Of a stretch of DNA of 64,000 nucleotides, positions 1-11,955 are shown one piece after another. Position 1 is the first letter of the stretch. Each line of letters begins with the position of its first letter. Below the pieces are notes generated by a model, which saw only the letters and a list, made by a program, of their open reading frames with translations, was not told the DNA's origin and ran no database searches. Made by a program: the position numbers and the translations under genes. The stretch spans positions 3,528,001 to 3,592,000 of the forward strand of contig CALZFC010000017.1 of the NCBI GenBank assembly GCA_945643635.1, in the 5' to 3' direction. Source of the DNA: Allodiplogaster sudhausi. Lineage: Eukaryota > Nematoda > Chromadorea > Rhabditida > Diplogasteridae.

Positions 1-454
1 CTCTCGAAAGGAAATCCCTTATTGTCAGAAATTTACTCCAGAGTACTGTTTTTATGCAAGTTCGTTGCTTAATCTTCTACGAAAACAATAATATCGTGCT
101 CTTATTATGTGCAGAAGATAAGAACTGTTATAACATTCAGTGCGCGAGAGTAATTTCCGAAACAGAAATGCTCACTACCGGGCCCACAAACCCCCGTGTA
201 TGCTTTTTGCAAAATTTGGCATAGTCATATTTCTTGGGCTTGTAACGTTGTAAGAAGTAGAAGAAAACGGAAATTGTTCAAATTTTCGGGAACTAATTGA
301 TCCACGTTAAAAAAAACCATAAGTTAATTATTCAGTTAACGTCAGCGGATCGACTCTGAAATTCAGTGGTTCGGGTTGTTCACTTATTTTATCAACAAAT
401 GTGTTATGGATATACTCGGAATGATTAAGCCATTCAACCACAAAATTTAATCGG

Positions 455-1170
455 AATTGTCGCCAATCATGAGCAAGCAATCTTATCACGGAGAACAACA
501 AGACGGCCGATGGAAAAGGACAGAGATCAAAACCATCTCCCTGCTCCGTCTGGCTGGCATCGCCGCTAAAATATATACTAATTTATTATTTTACATTATT
601 TTCAGGATCCTAAAACTTTTTTCTTTATAATTAAAAAATAGAAGTAATCTTCATATTATTATGTAATGAGCATTTTGATTCATAAAAGTCGGCTGAACAA
701 TTGCAGAAGAATAAAATCTGCTTTCGTACAATTTCTGTCACAACAAAGTAAACAATTTAGTTGACATTAGGAGGAAATGTTTTGCAATTTTTCGGAACAA
801 TTCCGTAAGACACGAAGAAATATTGTTCACTTTTGCGATAGTTACTCTCTGTCTATGCATATGATATGAACCCGCACGAGCAGCGTGCGGGTTCATATCT
901 CTCCCTCCCACATGCGGATTTGTTCGTGTACATGAAAGAATGTTTTGTGTAAAGAAAATGTTTTGGCTTACCTTTTTTATATGACATGATTTTGTTCGAA
1001 ATGAAGTATAGGTTGATATTGCATAACGATCAGAGTAGCAAGTTGTTCGTGAGTCGCATGTAAGGCGACAGTTATATTTGTATCTGTAACAAAAGAAGAT
1101 GAACATTCGTACAATAAAATTTACATGTGCATAGAGTTCAAGGAAAATCGGTGAAGAGTTCCACACTCAA
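455..1170 (-). pseudogene. Copy E: 3' remnant of TSP1/Cys-module gene
   Basis: Reading the minus strand, about 585-460 still encodes a terminal Cys module like that of copies A and B (start ASQTEQ, then LCPFP). A frameshift after LCPFP moves the PSCCSP half into another frame and stops follow. About 900-840 resembles the tail of a TSP1 exon. The flank at 380-480 and 660-780 is a diverged copy of sequence also seen around 1.67-2.06 kb and 6.05-6.43 kb, so this is one of three tandem 3' ends. No intact reading frame remains. The upstream part of this copy is not recognisable. Confidence 0.5.
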
Positions 1171-2689
1171 TGGAACAGATGGAACACTGTAAAGCATGAT
1201 GACCTCTTTATTGTGATGTAAAAAAATAATCGAATATAATTATCAGAAATAAGTATATGGCATCAGCTCACCAGCATATTCACTAGACAGAAATACAATC
1301 GGAAAACTCAAACATGAACAAGAAACTCATGGAAAGAATAATAAAATGGCGCTGCTCTTAAAAACTTAGTTGGATTTGGAAATAACGAAAGAAAGAGAAA
1401 AGAAATCTTTCTTCTTGTTAAAACAACAAGGGCGATTGTGAAAGAAGAATTCTTCCATAACTGACCATGAGCATGGATGAATCCATTCTCTCCAAGACGG
1501 GCAGACGAATCAGAGTTGGAAGGAAAGCATAAAAGGAAAGGCGGCGAAGGAAACGCCGCTTTTCTTCCTCTCTTTCTCGAGATTTCTCTCTTTCGGCAAT
1601 AGGCCGACAGCATTATATGGAAAATGTTAGACAAGGTGAGGGCGAGCGCAGATAATTATATAATGTTCACATATTTTATCAACAAATTGTATTATGGAAA
1701 TACATGGAGTGATTACGTCATTCAATAACAAAATTCTATCGATATTGCCGCAAATCATGCCCAAAAAAAGTGATAACCGCTGATGCTATTGCGGTACGGA
1801 GACCAGCACGCCGGCTGCGGAAAAGGGCATAGCCCTCGCCCGCCGCATTTCTCCGTCTGGCTAGCGTCATCGCTAGGATTTATTGTAATTTATTATTTTA
1901 ATTTTACGATATGAGACATTTGCTTTATAAATGAAAATCATTAATAATCGTGTTCATTTTGATTCATAAAAGCCTGCAGAACAATTGCAGAAAAAAAAAA
2001 TACGCTTTCGTACAATTTCCGCCACAAGAAAGTGAACAATTTAGTTTACAGTAGGAGCAATTTTTTATGCAATTTTTCGGAGACGGGACAGTTAAGTGGG
2101 ACTTCTTTGTTTTGCTTAAGTTTCTTATAATATTTGGGTATAAATGATAAGAAAAATGCAGAGTAAGATTTTCTGTATTCACAGTCAAGCGCTGTCGCAA
2201 TACACCACCGCCAAATTAAATGGAAAGAAATTTGCCTTTATTATCACAGTGCCCACAGCCTCATCAAAGAAATTTCGTTAACCACCACTTTAGATCCAAC
2301 ACGCAAGAAATAAAGCATTGAGAACGCGTTTTGGCTTTATACATAGTTAAGGTTGAAAGCGTGGATGATGACGATTCAAGGGGCGTGGACGCTGCATCCC
2401 GTGGTCGTCGCGGTGGCCGCGTTGCCGCACATAAAGCGCGATCTGTCCGGTGCGATTTGCTTCATGTAAGGCTCGCAGCAAGTCGGCTGCGGATACGGAC
2501 AGAGCGAGTCGCTGCCGCACGGCTCGCGCTCGGATGTCACGCCACTTAAATATGCAATCTGGCAGATGAAAGGAATGGCGCTTAAGTCATGTCTTGAAAA
2601 CCATGAATTGAACAGAAGAAAAACGACATTATTAATCAACAACACACCTCATCTTCCTATCCAATGCCCTCATAACTATGAATGTTTCT

Positions 2690-3001
2690 TTTTTCTTTCT
2701 CTCTCTATATCTTTCTCTCTCTCCCTCTCCTTCTATCTCCTTCTCTCACCCCTCCCCCCTTCTCTCTCTTTCTACCTATCTTTTCTCTACCTCTCGTCTC
2801 CTTCTCTCTTTTTATCTATCTCTCCTATCTCCCTCTATCTCTCTCTATCTCTCTATCTCTCTCTCTCTCATCACTGGCATATGGTGGCGCATCCTCTGGA
2901 TCTCGTGCGCACGCCGCATAAGCCGCACTGCTGCGAGCAGTGGCCCGACCACGGCGACCACTTCGCCCAGGTAGGAATGCAGGGCTAATTATATATACAT
3001 A

Positions 3002-3056
<55 letters not shown>
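2690..3056. repeat. Microsatellites: (CT)n then (TA)n
   Basis: A 180-bp CT-rich tract (2690-2870) ends at the damaged splice donor of copy C exon 7, and a TA/CATA tract covers about 2990-3055. Short ORFs read here are poly-Ser/Leu and poly-Tyr/Ile artefacts. Confidence 0.85.
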
Positions 3057-3753
3057 CACACCAAAAAAAAGTTAATAAAGGACTTACCATTAGAAGAGCG
3101 GAACGTTCATGTAATTTCTAAATGTTTATAGCAGTCGTGCTTGTTGACGGGGTCGAAGTGGTGCTTGAGCAAGATGGGGTTGTCGTGCTAGAACTCTAAA
3201 ATTGAAATTAACAAATATTCGCTTGAAATAACTAAATTAATAACTGGTAAAAAAGAAAATATTCCGAACCGATGATGATGTCACACATGAATTGATTTGA
3301 TTCTCGCCCAATCCACCATTTTCCGGCCTGAATGTCATTTTCGCTTTGGAATATAAACAAGCCCGCTGACTGTCTTTCAAAGTACGTATGAATGCAAGTA
3401 GCTTTCAAGATATGTGCATAAGCAATTTGCGCTGCTTAAGCGGTACACTGCCGTGGTTCTTCTGCTATGGAATACTAATCCGATAAATTCTCTCACTAAT
3501 GACAAAAGGCATGAGAAGTAAAGGATTAGTATGCCCCTCCAATTCTTCCAAATTCTCGTGGCAGCAAAAATTTGCATGTGCATGTATAATTCAGCACAAA
3601 TTTTAAGAAAAATAATTTTCAAAAGCTTAAATGAGAAAAAAAGCATACGATTTACTTTACAGCGTATTGTATGAATGATAAAGAAAGTAAAACTAACAGT
3701 TTTCCGTCGCAATGGCAGTAAAGGTAAAAGCTGGCGCACGAGCGTGTACGCAC

Positions 3754-4454
3754 CAGGGATGTCCAAGGCGGGCCGAGCCCGGCCCGTTGCAAAATTGGCA
3801 GGCCCGGGCCCATATTTTGAAGGTAGGGCCCGGCCCGGCCCGGCCCGGCCCGCTTACCCATGAGGCCCGGCCCGGCCCGGCCCGCATTTAGAAAAATGGG
3901 CCCGGGCCCGGCCCGGGCTGGACCCGGGCCTTACCAGGATGCTATCTGAGCACGAAAAACTGCTGCGCTGCCTTGGATTAATGTGATTTTTCTTTTTGCT
4001 ATTCAAATTATTGTCTTACAACAATGAATTTAGAAAGGAGGACCTAATGGCAGAGTGTAATTGAACTATTCTACAGTTCTCCGACGTGGCAAACACCGCC
4101 GAACTTGTATTTTAGACATGCAATATTTATTTATATGCAAATTTTAGTTAATAAACATATAATATGTTAAAAATATCACCCCAAAATGACCGAGAATATT
4201 CTATTATGTTTTCTCTATCACATGAAAGCAGGCCGGGCCGGGCCCGGGCCCGGCCCGGCCCGGCCCGCAAGGATAGTGGGCCCGGCCCGGCCCGGCCCGC
4301 GTGAAAATTTACGGGCCCGGGCCCGGCCCGCCTTAATATTTTTATCCTGGGCCCGGCCCGGGCCGGGCACGCAGTTGGAAGGGCCCGACCGGCCCGGCCC
4401 GCAAGGAGGACGGGCAAGGCCGGGCCGGCCCGGGTCTTGTTTTGGACATCCCTG
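3754..4454. mobile_element. Non-autonomous hAT-like element, GC-rich
   Basis: The element starts CAGGGATGTCC and ends GGACATCCCTG, an 11-bp terminal inverted repeat. It is flanked by GTACGCAC on both sides (3746-3753 and 4455-4462), an exact 8-bp target duplication. CAGGG ends with 8-bp duplications are typical of hAT transposons. Both subterminal zones are made of GGCCCG-type tandem runs that can pair with each other, around an AT-rich core. No transposase is encoded, so it is a MITE-like passenger. Removing it restores an open TSP1 exon of copy C, which shows it landed in coding sequence. Confidence 0.85.
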
Positions 4455-6099
4455 GTACGCACCCGGTAGTACTGGACACGGTAGGGGTCACGGTAGACCT
4501 TGCATGGCGACCACGTATTCCACTCGCTACAGTAAGTGGGGTGGCCTGTGGTTTTTTTTCATTCAATGATTCACTTTTAAGTTAAAAGTAACTAATAATC
4601 TATTAACTACAGATGGTTGGCACTAAACTTTTGAATGAACATAGCCAACCGGCTAGACAGCACCTCGGCCTTTCGCGTGTCGGGAAAGGCGTGACAGTGC
4701 AGACCCACTGGCCCGTGTTTGGGTCCAGCGTATGGCTGCCGACGCAGCACGCCTTCTCCTCACCTATGGCACGGCAGCTGGTCGCTGCGCATGGGCCAAC
4801 CATCGTTGTGGGACCTCTGTCAAAATTCAAACTGAAATTTACGGCTAAATCAACGACACTGAGCAGTTATAATAATAAGCAAAGACAAAAGCCAACTCGC
4901 ATGGGCAGCCATCTGCTGCGGAAAAGCACTTCCTGGTGAGATTCCTCGGCTCGCCACAAAGTCCGCAATGAGCATTGCACAGCGGTGAATGCCACTCCGA
5001 CCAGATGCCGCCTTTAGGGCAGCAATTCTGAAACGAGGTGGGAGTAGTTGAAGACATGGACCATTCCACTACCCCGCTTCTTTTTTTAATTGGCAGCCTT
5101 TAAAGCAAATACGATTAGAATTTCCAGGACTTATGCATGAGGAATCCAAGACAGCGATCATAGAACTACATATACACATACAATCATGCCCAATATTTCA
5201 GGTACGTTAATTAACCAGATTAATTAGGTTAATCTAAACAGTTTCAATTGATTTTGTGCACATTTCATTTTTTTTTTTTTTTTTTCTGATCAAACTAGAC
5301 AATCGACACCGATAAATACGGTGGTACCATAAGTTTCTCAAAACACACCTGAAATATTGTTCGGGACTGCAGTAACTTAAAGCTGTGGAGGCCTAAGCTT
5401 TCACTTGTATTCTAAATTTCGTTTCTCTTCACTGCAACTCGGTGACTCCGGAATTAAGGTAAGTATATACTCTGTCATTAAGTAACTATTTTGTTTTGAA
5501 TGGTACACATTTTACACCTGAGCCATTGAACCGGATGCACTCAGTGACAGTACGAGCACGACGGAGAGTCTTCAGAACATGACTGAAACCGGGCACGGAA
5601 GGAGGTTGTGCAGTCAAGTTGTCTTCAAAACAAAAGAAAAACGCTACCGAGTTATTCAATTAACAAGAGAAGACGGCGACTTTGTTCTAAATCACATAAA
5701 AAAACATATAACGTAGAGGTGTGAGGCCTCGGTTGTTTCAGACAAACATATTCATGCACGTCTGAAAAGTCATTTTTAGCTGATTTTCCGCCGCATTGTA
5801 TTTCTCTTCCTTTCATAAATGGCATGATAAATGTCTGGCTTAACTTGAATACACGTCGCTGTCGCAAACAATAAATTCGCTTCTGAAAGGACCCCACGCA
5901 TTAACACGAAACGAATCAAAAGATCAAAACATTATGTCTCTTTTAACTCAAATGTAATTTATTTGAATTATTCTAATGATCGTAGTTGAGTCTCTCTAAT
6001 TCACATGCTCTCTTGCCCTTGTGTAAGATAAAAACAGCGAATTCAAGAGTAGTATTCACACATTTTATCAACAATGTATTGTGGAAATACAGCTCCAAT

Positions 6100-6935
6100 T
6101 ATGCACACACAAATTGCTTGGCGATGATGGTCTTTTCGTACGGAGAACAGCACCTCGGCTGTGGAAAAGGCCTAGCCCACGCCCGCTGCACTGCTCCGTC
6201 TGGCTTGCTTCACCACTAAAATTTATTTTTATTTTATTATTTAAATTTTTTAGCATTGAATAGCTCTTTGCAATATAATAAAAAATCTGAAATACGTATT
6301 CTTCTTCTCATTATAAAATGTGCATTTGGTTTTTTTAATGTGCATAAAAGTTTGCTGAATAATTGTCAATTCGCATTCGCCTATGTACAACTCCGTCACA
6401 TCAAAGTGATCTATTTAGTTGACAGAATGTGAAGTAGTTGCAACATGTTCAGAAACGGAATTGTTGGATTTGAATAAGTAAATATAAAACACTTTAGCGG
6501 TACTTTTATGCACACTACTTTGTGTGTGTGTATGAATGAAACTGCACGCGCAGCATGAAGTGCAGACGTGCGTGCGCGTATGCTTTCTGCACCAGCCACA
6601 AGTCGGGGAACAGTCGCCGACTACTCGGAAAAATTCGGAGTGCACTGGAAGGAGTTATAGGAATTACAAAAGCTACAGACAAACAAAGTAAACGTTGTTT
6701 ATTTGTGGAGTGATCGATTTATTTTCCTGTCTTATCCAGGATACCAAAAAAAAAAGAAAATTTGACACTAAAGAAGACGCTGCACCCCGTGGTCGTCTCG
6801 GTGGTCGCGTTACCGCTCACAAAGCGTGAGTGCTCCGGAGCGGAATTCCTTCTTTTATGGCGCGCAGGAAGTCGGCTGCGGATATGGACAGTGCGAGTCA
6901 CCGCCGCACGGCTCACGCTCGCAAGTCGCGATACT
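6100..6935 (-). pseudogene. Copy D: 5'-truncated TSP1/Cys-module remnant
   Basis: Three exons of the A/B gene are recognisable: a Cys module at about 6935-6790 (CEREPCGGD, then a TAA where the family has CAPY plus Lys), a TSP1 exon at about 6650-6545 (stop inside the WSEW motif and a frameshift before the CGWC part), and a terminal Cys module at about 6215-6110 that shifts frame after the first cysteine. The upstream exons are absent; sequence beyond 7.0 kb leads into the phosphatase 3' flank. Clearly non-functional. Confidence 0.65.
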
Positions 6936-7456
6936 GAAACCGATATTATAGAATTGCAGAAGAAAAGAATAACTCTTGGTAGAAATTAGAAAAAGCGTGT
7001 ATTGAAAAGAAGGAAAGAAAACGCCTTTATAACCCCACACGCCTATTTAGTCGTCATCTTGACTGCCTCATGTCGCACGGCCCAACATCCTTATGTAAAA
7101 ACGATACCAGTGGCCAGTACTAGAAATCGTCCAGCGCTACGATGTTTAATTGCTGCGTAGCAATCCTATAAATTTGAATTCTATAGTATGTATGAAGTTT
7201 TTAGCATTCTTGTCCTCAGGTACAAAGAGAGAGAGAGAGGAGACACTGGAGAGATATGGGGAGAGAAAGAGCAAACAGGAATGAAAGAGGGAGAGAGAAA
7301 CTCGAAAAGAATGAAAATTCTATTTATCGCGAGTTCCCGGATAGCAGGCCATCTCATTTTTGCAAACTTTTTCGAAGTCAGCCAAAACCCGCTGAGCGAA
7401 TGAGAGTGCGAAGGAACGCCCAAATTTGAAATTTTGCACATTCGTTTCGATGATCG

Positions 7457-7732
7457 GGGCTCTCTTGCCAGTGGTGGGCGGGACCTTTTTCGGATTTCTT
7501 GTTCAGTTTCCAAGTTCAAGTAAAACTTTTTATTAAATGTTAGCTTCCTTTACTAGTACATCCTTATCTTTTCTTTTTAATTGCTCCATTTATTTATGGA
7601 AAGGTGCGCAAGCCAATATCCTCCGCTCCAATTTATTTCTTCGCTGCCTGAGGGAACTGAAGCATTCATTAAATGGGTACTTGAAAGATGGGTGCGGGAC
7701 TCTCTTGCCAGTGGTGGGCGGGACCTTTTTCT
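7457..7732. repeat. 30-bp direct duplication in phosphatase 3' flank
   Basis: The segment CTCTTGCCAGTGGTGGGCGG plus the next ten bases occurs at about 7461-7490 and again at 7701-7730, just downstream of the phosphatase stop codon. The second copy lies in the putative 3' UTR. Confidence 0.7.
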
Positions 7733-7759
7733 TCGAGGGCTTCCGACTGATCCAGCCCC

Positions 7760-10616
7760 TCAGTTCCTCTTGCGGTGGATGCCGCCAAAGTCCTCATCGT
7801 TGCCCTCGACGTGTTTGCCGCGAAAGACCTTCTCGCCGGCTAAAATAAAACTCGATTGAAATAAAATAAATAAAGACAAATAAATTTTTAAAAAATACTA
7901 TTCTAAAAAGAATAATATTGAATAATAAATTATATAATTTGTACTTGATTCCTTGTCGCTCGGAATGAGCATCGTGATCCCAACGTGACCCTCCTTGTTG
8001 ACGATGGCGACGGCGCCGCGATTCGCCTAAAATCAAAACAAATTAAAATTATTTAATTTACCCCAGTGAAAACTAAGAAAACGCGTTCGAAACGTTGGAA
8101 TGTTTTCAATTTAGGTAAAGAATATTAATTTTTTAATCTATAAAAAGGAGAGAAAGAAAGTCCACCTTGGCCGGGAAGTAATCGGCGGCCGAGAAGATGG
8201 TCAGGACGAGCCGGTTGCAGAAGAAGTTGAAGCCGTTGATCATCATCTGCAATAAAGAATTTTTCATCTTTTTTACTAGTTAAACAATTTTCTTGATTAA
8301 AAGTAAGTGTTCCTGATTAAGTTTATTAATATATTAATAAATAATAAATAAAATGATAATGAAAAAAACGATGATGGTTGTGGGTGACCTGGTGGGCTCG
8401 GATGATGCGGCGGATGCCCAGCTTCTCGCACTTCTCAATCGCGACGTCCTCGCCAAAGTGGACGGAGACGCTCCGGACGTTATTCGGCTCGAACCTGTAA
8501 TTGAATTGAATTTTTTGATAATTATCTTAAAATAAAAAAGAACCAAAAGAAAGCAACGCTTACCCTTTCAGACCGAGCATCGGATCGGCCCACATGAGAT
8601 CGAGAGCGAGCGGCGACTTCTGAGGCTCGGGCAGCGGCTTCGGGATCTTAAAGTTGATGCTTGCAAATTTTATTATGCATATATTTTTATTATATATATA
8701 TATATATACATTTTACTGTATATATACGTATTTTATATTAAAAATACGCTTGGAATATCCTTGATTATCATATTGTTTTTGACACCGGCCTTCCTGATAT
8801 CGTCGAGGCTGTTGAGGTGCGACGAGATGCCTCCATGCATGCAGAGCACAGTCTTGTGGATGAGGCAGGCGAGCGGGAGATTGGCAAAGACGTCGTTGAA
8901 GAGCAGCCACAGACCGAGTGCCTCCTTCTTCTGAGAGCAAACAAAATTATATTCAAATTTGAATTCGCGCTTTTTCCTGATTTAGGGAGAGCTCGACTTG
9001 ATTGCTCATTTACAAAAAACAATTTTTTTCAATAGATTATAGTCGCATTTCGAGCTCCTTTTAACAATGACGACATTTATTCTTGTACTATTTTAGCAAG
9101 TTAAGCCACCTAAAAAGGGCGAAATGTTGATCTAGCCTTATTGTTAGAAGCATTTGCCACCTTTTTAACACAGTGGATTTTAAATAAGAAAAGCAAATTT
9201 CAAGATGACAAAAATCATCGCAGAGACATCTTTGAACCGCTCGAAGATCTCGTCCTTGAATCCGTAGACCTGGTTGATCGTCTGCGACTCGTGGTTCCCG
9301 CGGAGAAGCATGATCTGTGCAGCATGTGTGCAGGTTACGGTAGGGCAAATAAAGAATAATAATAAATAAGCATATTTATTAAAGATGAGAAGAAGAAGAA
9401 TAAGAAGTAGAAGAATAGAAAGAACACCTTGGCTGGATACAAGATCTTGATGACAAAGAGCAGGATTACGCACTCGATGGACTGCTTGCAGCGGTCCACG
9501 TAGTCGCCGAGGAAAGTGAACTTCTTCGAGGCGTATCCCTGGATTACAAACAAATTAGTATTATAGATGATTTTTTTTGTCATTCCAAGAAAACATAATG
9601 AAGGAAGTATTTAAATGTTACTCATATAAACATGTTAAACATGCCATTTTTCCATCCGTCGTAAACGACTGGAAGATCCGACAGAGATTCTGGAACTGAA
9701 AAGAGGCACCATGGAAGACTCTCAGTTCTTGTAACGTGGATAAGATTCGACGGTACTAATAAATGTTCGAATTGCCGCGCATTCTTCCTGGGAGTAGGGA
9801 CAGATTCTGGCGTGCTATTTCGCAAATTCACTTCACAGACTCGCTGCGTGAAAATAGCACACTCGAATGAGAGTGCGAAGGCTCGCGGCAATTTGAAATG
9901 TCATCTAATTTTTCGTTTTGATTTCCCTCTTTCAAACCTGGCCATGGATGTCGCCAACCACGACGCACGGAGGAGCGATTTCGACAAGGGGACTCTCCTT
10001 CTCGAAGATGTCCTTCGCAAGCCACAGGATCTTCAGCAGGTCCTTGTACTTGAAGGGAAACTGCAAGAGTGAAATATTGGATAAAAAAGAAAGAGTGAAA
10101 AAAGAGACAGAGATCATAGAAACCCTTTTGAGTTCATTATTTTACGTTTGCTATGAGGGTGCTCATTTCAAGCAACTATTTTATTTGAACGCGGTGGGGG
10201 AGTTCAATTCATGCTGAGGTGAGATATTTGCAGTTCCGCTTGAAGTTCTTGAAGTATAGAATTAGTGCGAAATTGAAAAGTGCAAAGGAACTATTGACTT
10301 GTGATTGCGAATACGGCAACTTTTTAACAAATATCAAAGAAAAAGTTAAGCATTCTCACGTAGTTGCCCCACATCTTCTCCTTCATGAGCTGTTTGAGCA
10401 TCTTACGTAGAATTTCTTGCTGCAAGGGGTCGTTCTCCGGCGCCTCATTCTAAAAGAAATTAAGTTATCAATTGTTTTTCTCTGTTCTTTTTAAATTAGT
10501 TTAATTTTTTTAATTAAATACTTTTTATTACAAAAATAGTTAGAGTAGAAAGAATTACTCACCTTGCTCTTGCTTTTTGTTTCGCTCTTGATCTTGCACG
10601 AATCGGGGTCGGCCAT
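7760..10616 (-). CDS. PP1-type Ser/Thr protein phosphatase, 12 exons
   Basis: A metallophosphatase of the PPP family that would dephosphorylate Ser/Thr residues. Exons: 10616-10563, 10449-10360, 10060-9938, 9695-9645, 9538-9428, 9314-9228, 8930-8784, 8646-8564, 8494-8389, 8246-8166, 8026-7945, 7839-7760; sum 1095 nt, 364 aa. Signature motifs are in order: GDIHGQ (exon 3), GDYVDR (exon 5), LRGNHE (exon 6), CMHGG (exon 7), RAHQ (exon 9), FSAADY (exon 10), so all metal-binding and catalytic His/Asp/Asn positions are kept. The start is ATGGCCGAC, with a lysine-rich N-terminus. Oddities: the residue after GDYVDR is Cys, not Gly, and exon 4 can join exon 5 in frame only through a GC donor (ATG|GCATGT). 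The exon 7 donor is ambiguous (8784 or 8748). Divergence resembles the expanded nematode PP1 families; a germline role is only a guess. Confidence 0.88.
9795..9912. repeat. Short dispersed repeat in phosphatase intron 3
   Basis: A roughly 110-bp segment containing CACGCAGCGAGT and CTTCGCACTCTCATTCG (reverse strand) is shared in the opposite orientation with 33962-34055 near receptor R1 exon 1, and partly with 7375-7440. Probably a degraded MITE; its ends are not defined. Confidence 0.5.
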
Positions 10617-11955
10617 TAGTCGACGGGAGAGAAGGAAAGGAGAGGTGAGAGAGTGTGGTGAGCCGAGAGGGAGGACAGGGAAGGCGAGAGAGTGTGGCGA
10701 AGCGAGACACGGAGAAGAAGGAAGGCGAGAGGGGGCGACTCCAGGAAAAGCGAAGGTACGATTGGTGCTGGAAAGCCATCTTAGCGTCCTTTTATAGCTG
10801 CCGAACTGGATAAAAGGGCATTTTCTTTTCACTTTCCGTACAAAATGAGTGCATGCGTGCGAAAGCCGAGAGAACAGAAAGTCCATATTGTCTCGAACTC
10901 TTCTATCTCATAGGTTTCCATATTATTTTATTCTTTCATCATTAGTTATTTCAAAGAGGATTCAAAAACTGTTTTCCACTTTTGTCTAACAATAAGTGTA
11001 ATGGAATGTCCCATTCCTCACGATTCCTTCATTATTGCCCTTTCCCTTATTTACATAGCCAAATGATATTCCATTGCCATTATGTTTTATGTCAGTCTCC
11101 TCTCCTTGGCTCATCGTGAGCGGTCGCCTCTCTCGTTGGCCTCGGTTGGCCTGGCTGTCGGAAATAAACCTGTGCAAAGTCGATCTCTCCCCTCGTCTCC
11201 TACATCGAAGGGAACAGAAATGGACTTAAATTGCATTACATGGGGGCCGAACGAGTCGAATCTGTCGAAGACATCGTTTAAATATTGTTTATACATACAT
11301 ATGCATATGCTCATGTTTCAAGACTTTTTAATGTATTTATAATCAGATTAGTCGATGAATAGCGCTGTATTTGTCTAGATAGTTGTTGTCCTTCTGTTTG
11401 ACAAATTTTCATTGCGAATACTTTGAAGAAAAACGCGTCCGTTAGGACTTCACATTCCGTCAAATGAGTAAATCTTCTGTTGTTGCTGTTATTATGTGAG
11501 CATAAGTTTTTACTGAATTTTCAACACTACTATTCTGGGAAAACAGTTTTTTTTGTGATTCGGTGTCAACGAAAACAAGGTTCCTTCTCCCACAAATGTA
11601 TGCACATAAGTATGTACTATGTATCACAAACACATATTTCGCATTTGGCTAATGTTATGTCGGAAATCATTTTTTTCCTTTATTCTTAAGCATGGATCCA
11701 ACATCAAGTCTGCTTTCTGTTATTAAATTAGGCGGGTGACACAAATGTTCATTTTTGGTGCACATTAAATTGTGCACTTAATTGTCCTCTTGAAAAAGAC
11801 CGGTGATTGAATATAGCCCAACAACGGACTGCTGCTTGTCGCAGAAGTCGGAGGGTCAATTGAAAAACTGAGAGAGAGAATGACGGTAATTATGGAGGAG
11901 GTACTGAAGAAAAGACATCATTCAATCACTAAATACAATCGATACTTCTTTTCTA
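10617..11955. other. Intergenic, phosphatase promoter side and copy A 3' flank
   Basis: No gene is supported. The stretch immediately upstream of the phosphatase (10620-10800) is purine-rich on the plus strand. About 11580-11900 is the 3' flank of copy A and matches the flank of copy B at about 22100-22930. Confidence 0.6.
10983..11241 (+). repeat. Possible solo LTR
   Basis: A 259-bp segment begins TGTCTAAC, contains AATAAA near its end, ends TTACA and is followed by TGGGGGCCGAACGAG, which looks like a tRNA primer-binding site. No second LTR or gag-pol is visible, and no target duplication was found. Confidence 0.3.

Larger units (their letters stand above)
1765..5580 (-). pseudogene. Copy C: TSP1/Cys-module secreted protein pseudogene
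   Basis: Exons homologous to copies A/B can be followed on the minus strand: signal-peptide exon 5580-5518, TSP1 exon about 5029-4900 (NCCPKGGIW start), Cys module about 4820-4660 (GPTTMVGPC), second TSP1 exon split at 4550-4455 and 3753-3705, linker about 3335-3270, a short Ser/Thr exon about 3195-3130, third TSP1 about 2980-2870, Cys module about 2548-2400 and a terminal Cys module about 1885-1765. Lesions seen: TGA as codon 3 of the signal exon, a 701-bp transposon inside the second TSP1 exon, a stop and lost donor at the end of the third TSP1 exon (CTGGTGAG in A became ATGAG), a missing fourth TSP1 exon, and CC changed to CW in the last module. In A and B the Ser/Thr exon is about 140 residues; here it is about 22. 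Confidence 0.75.

Noticed and set aside
2566..2988. Leu/Ser-rich frames at 2.6-3.0 kb and 58.4-58.6 kb
   Set aside because: Microsatellite (CT)n/(GA)n translations.
3652..4569. Several overlapping Gly/Pro/Arg/Ala frames
   Set aside because: They are readings of the GGCCCG arrays of the hAT-like element and occur on both strands.
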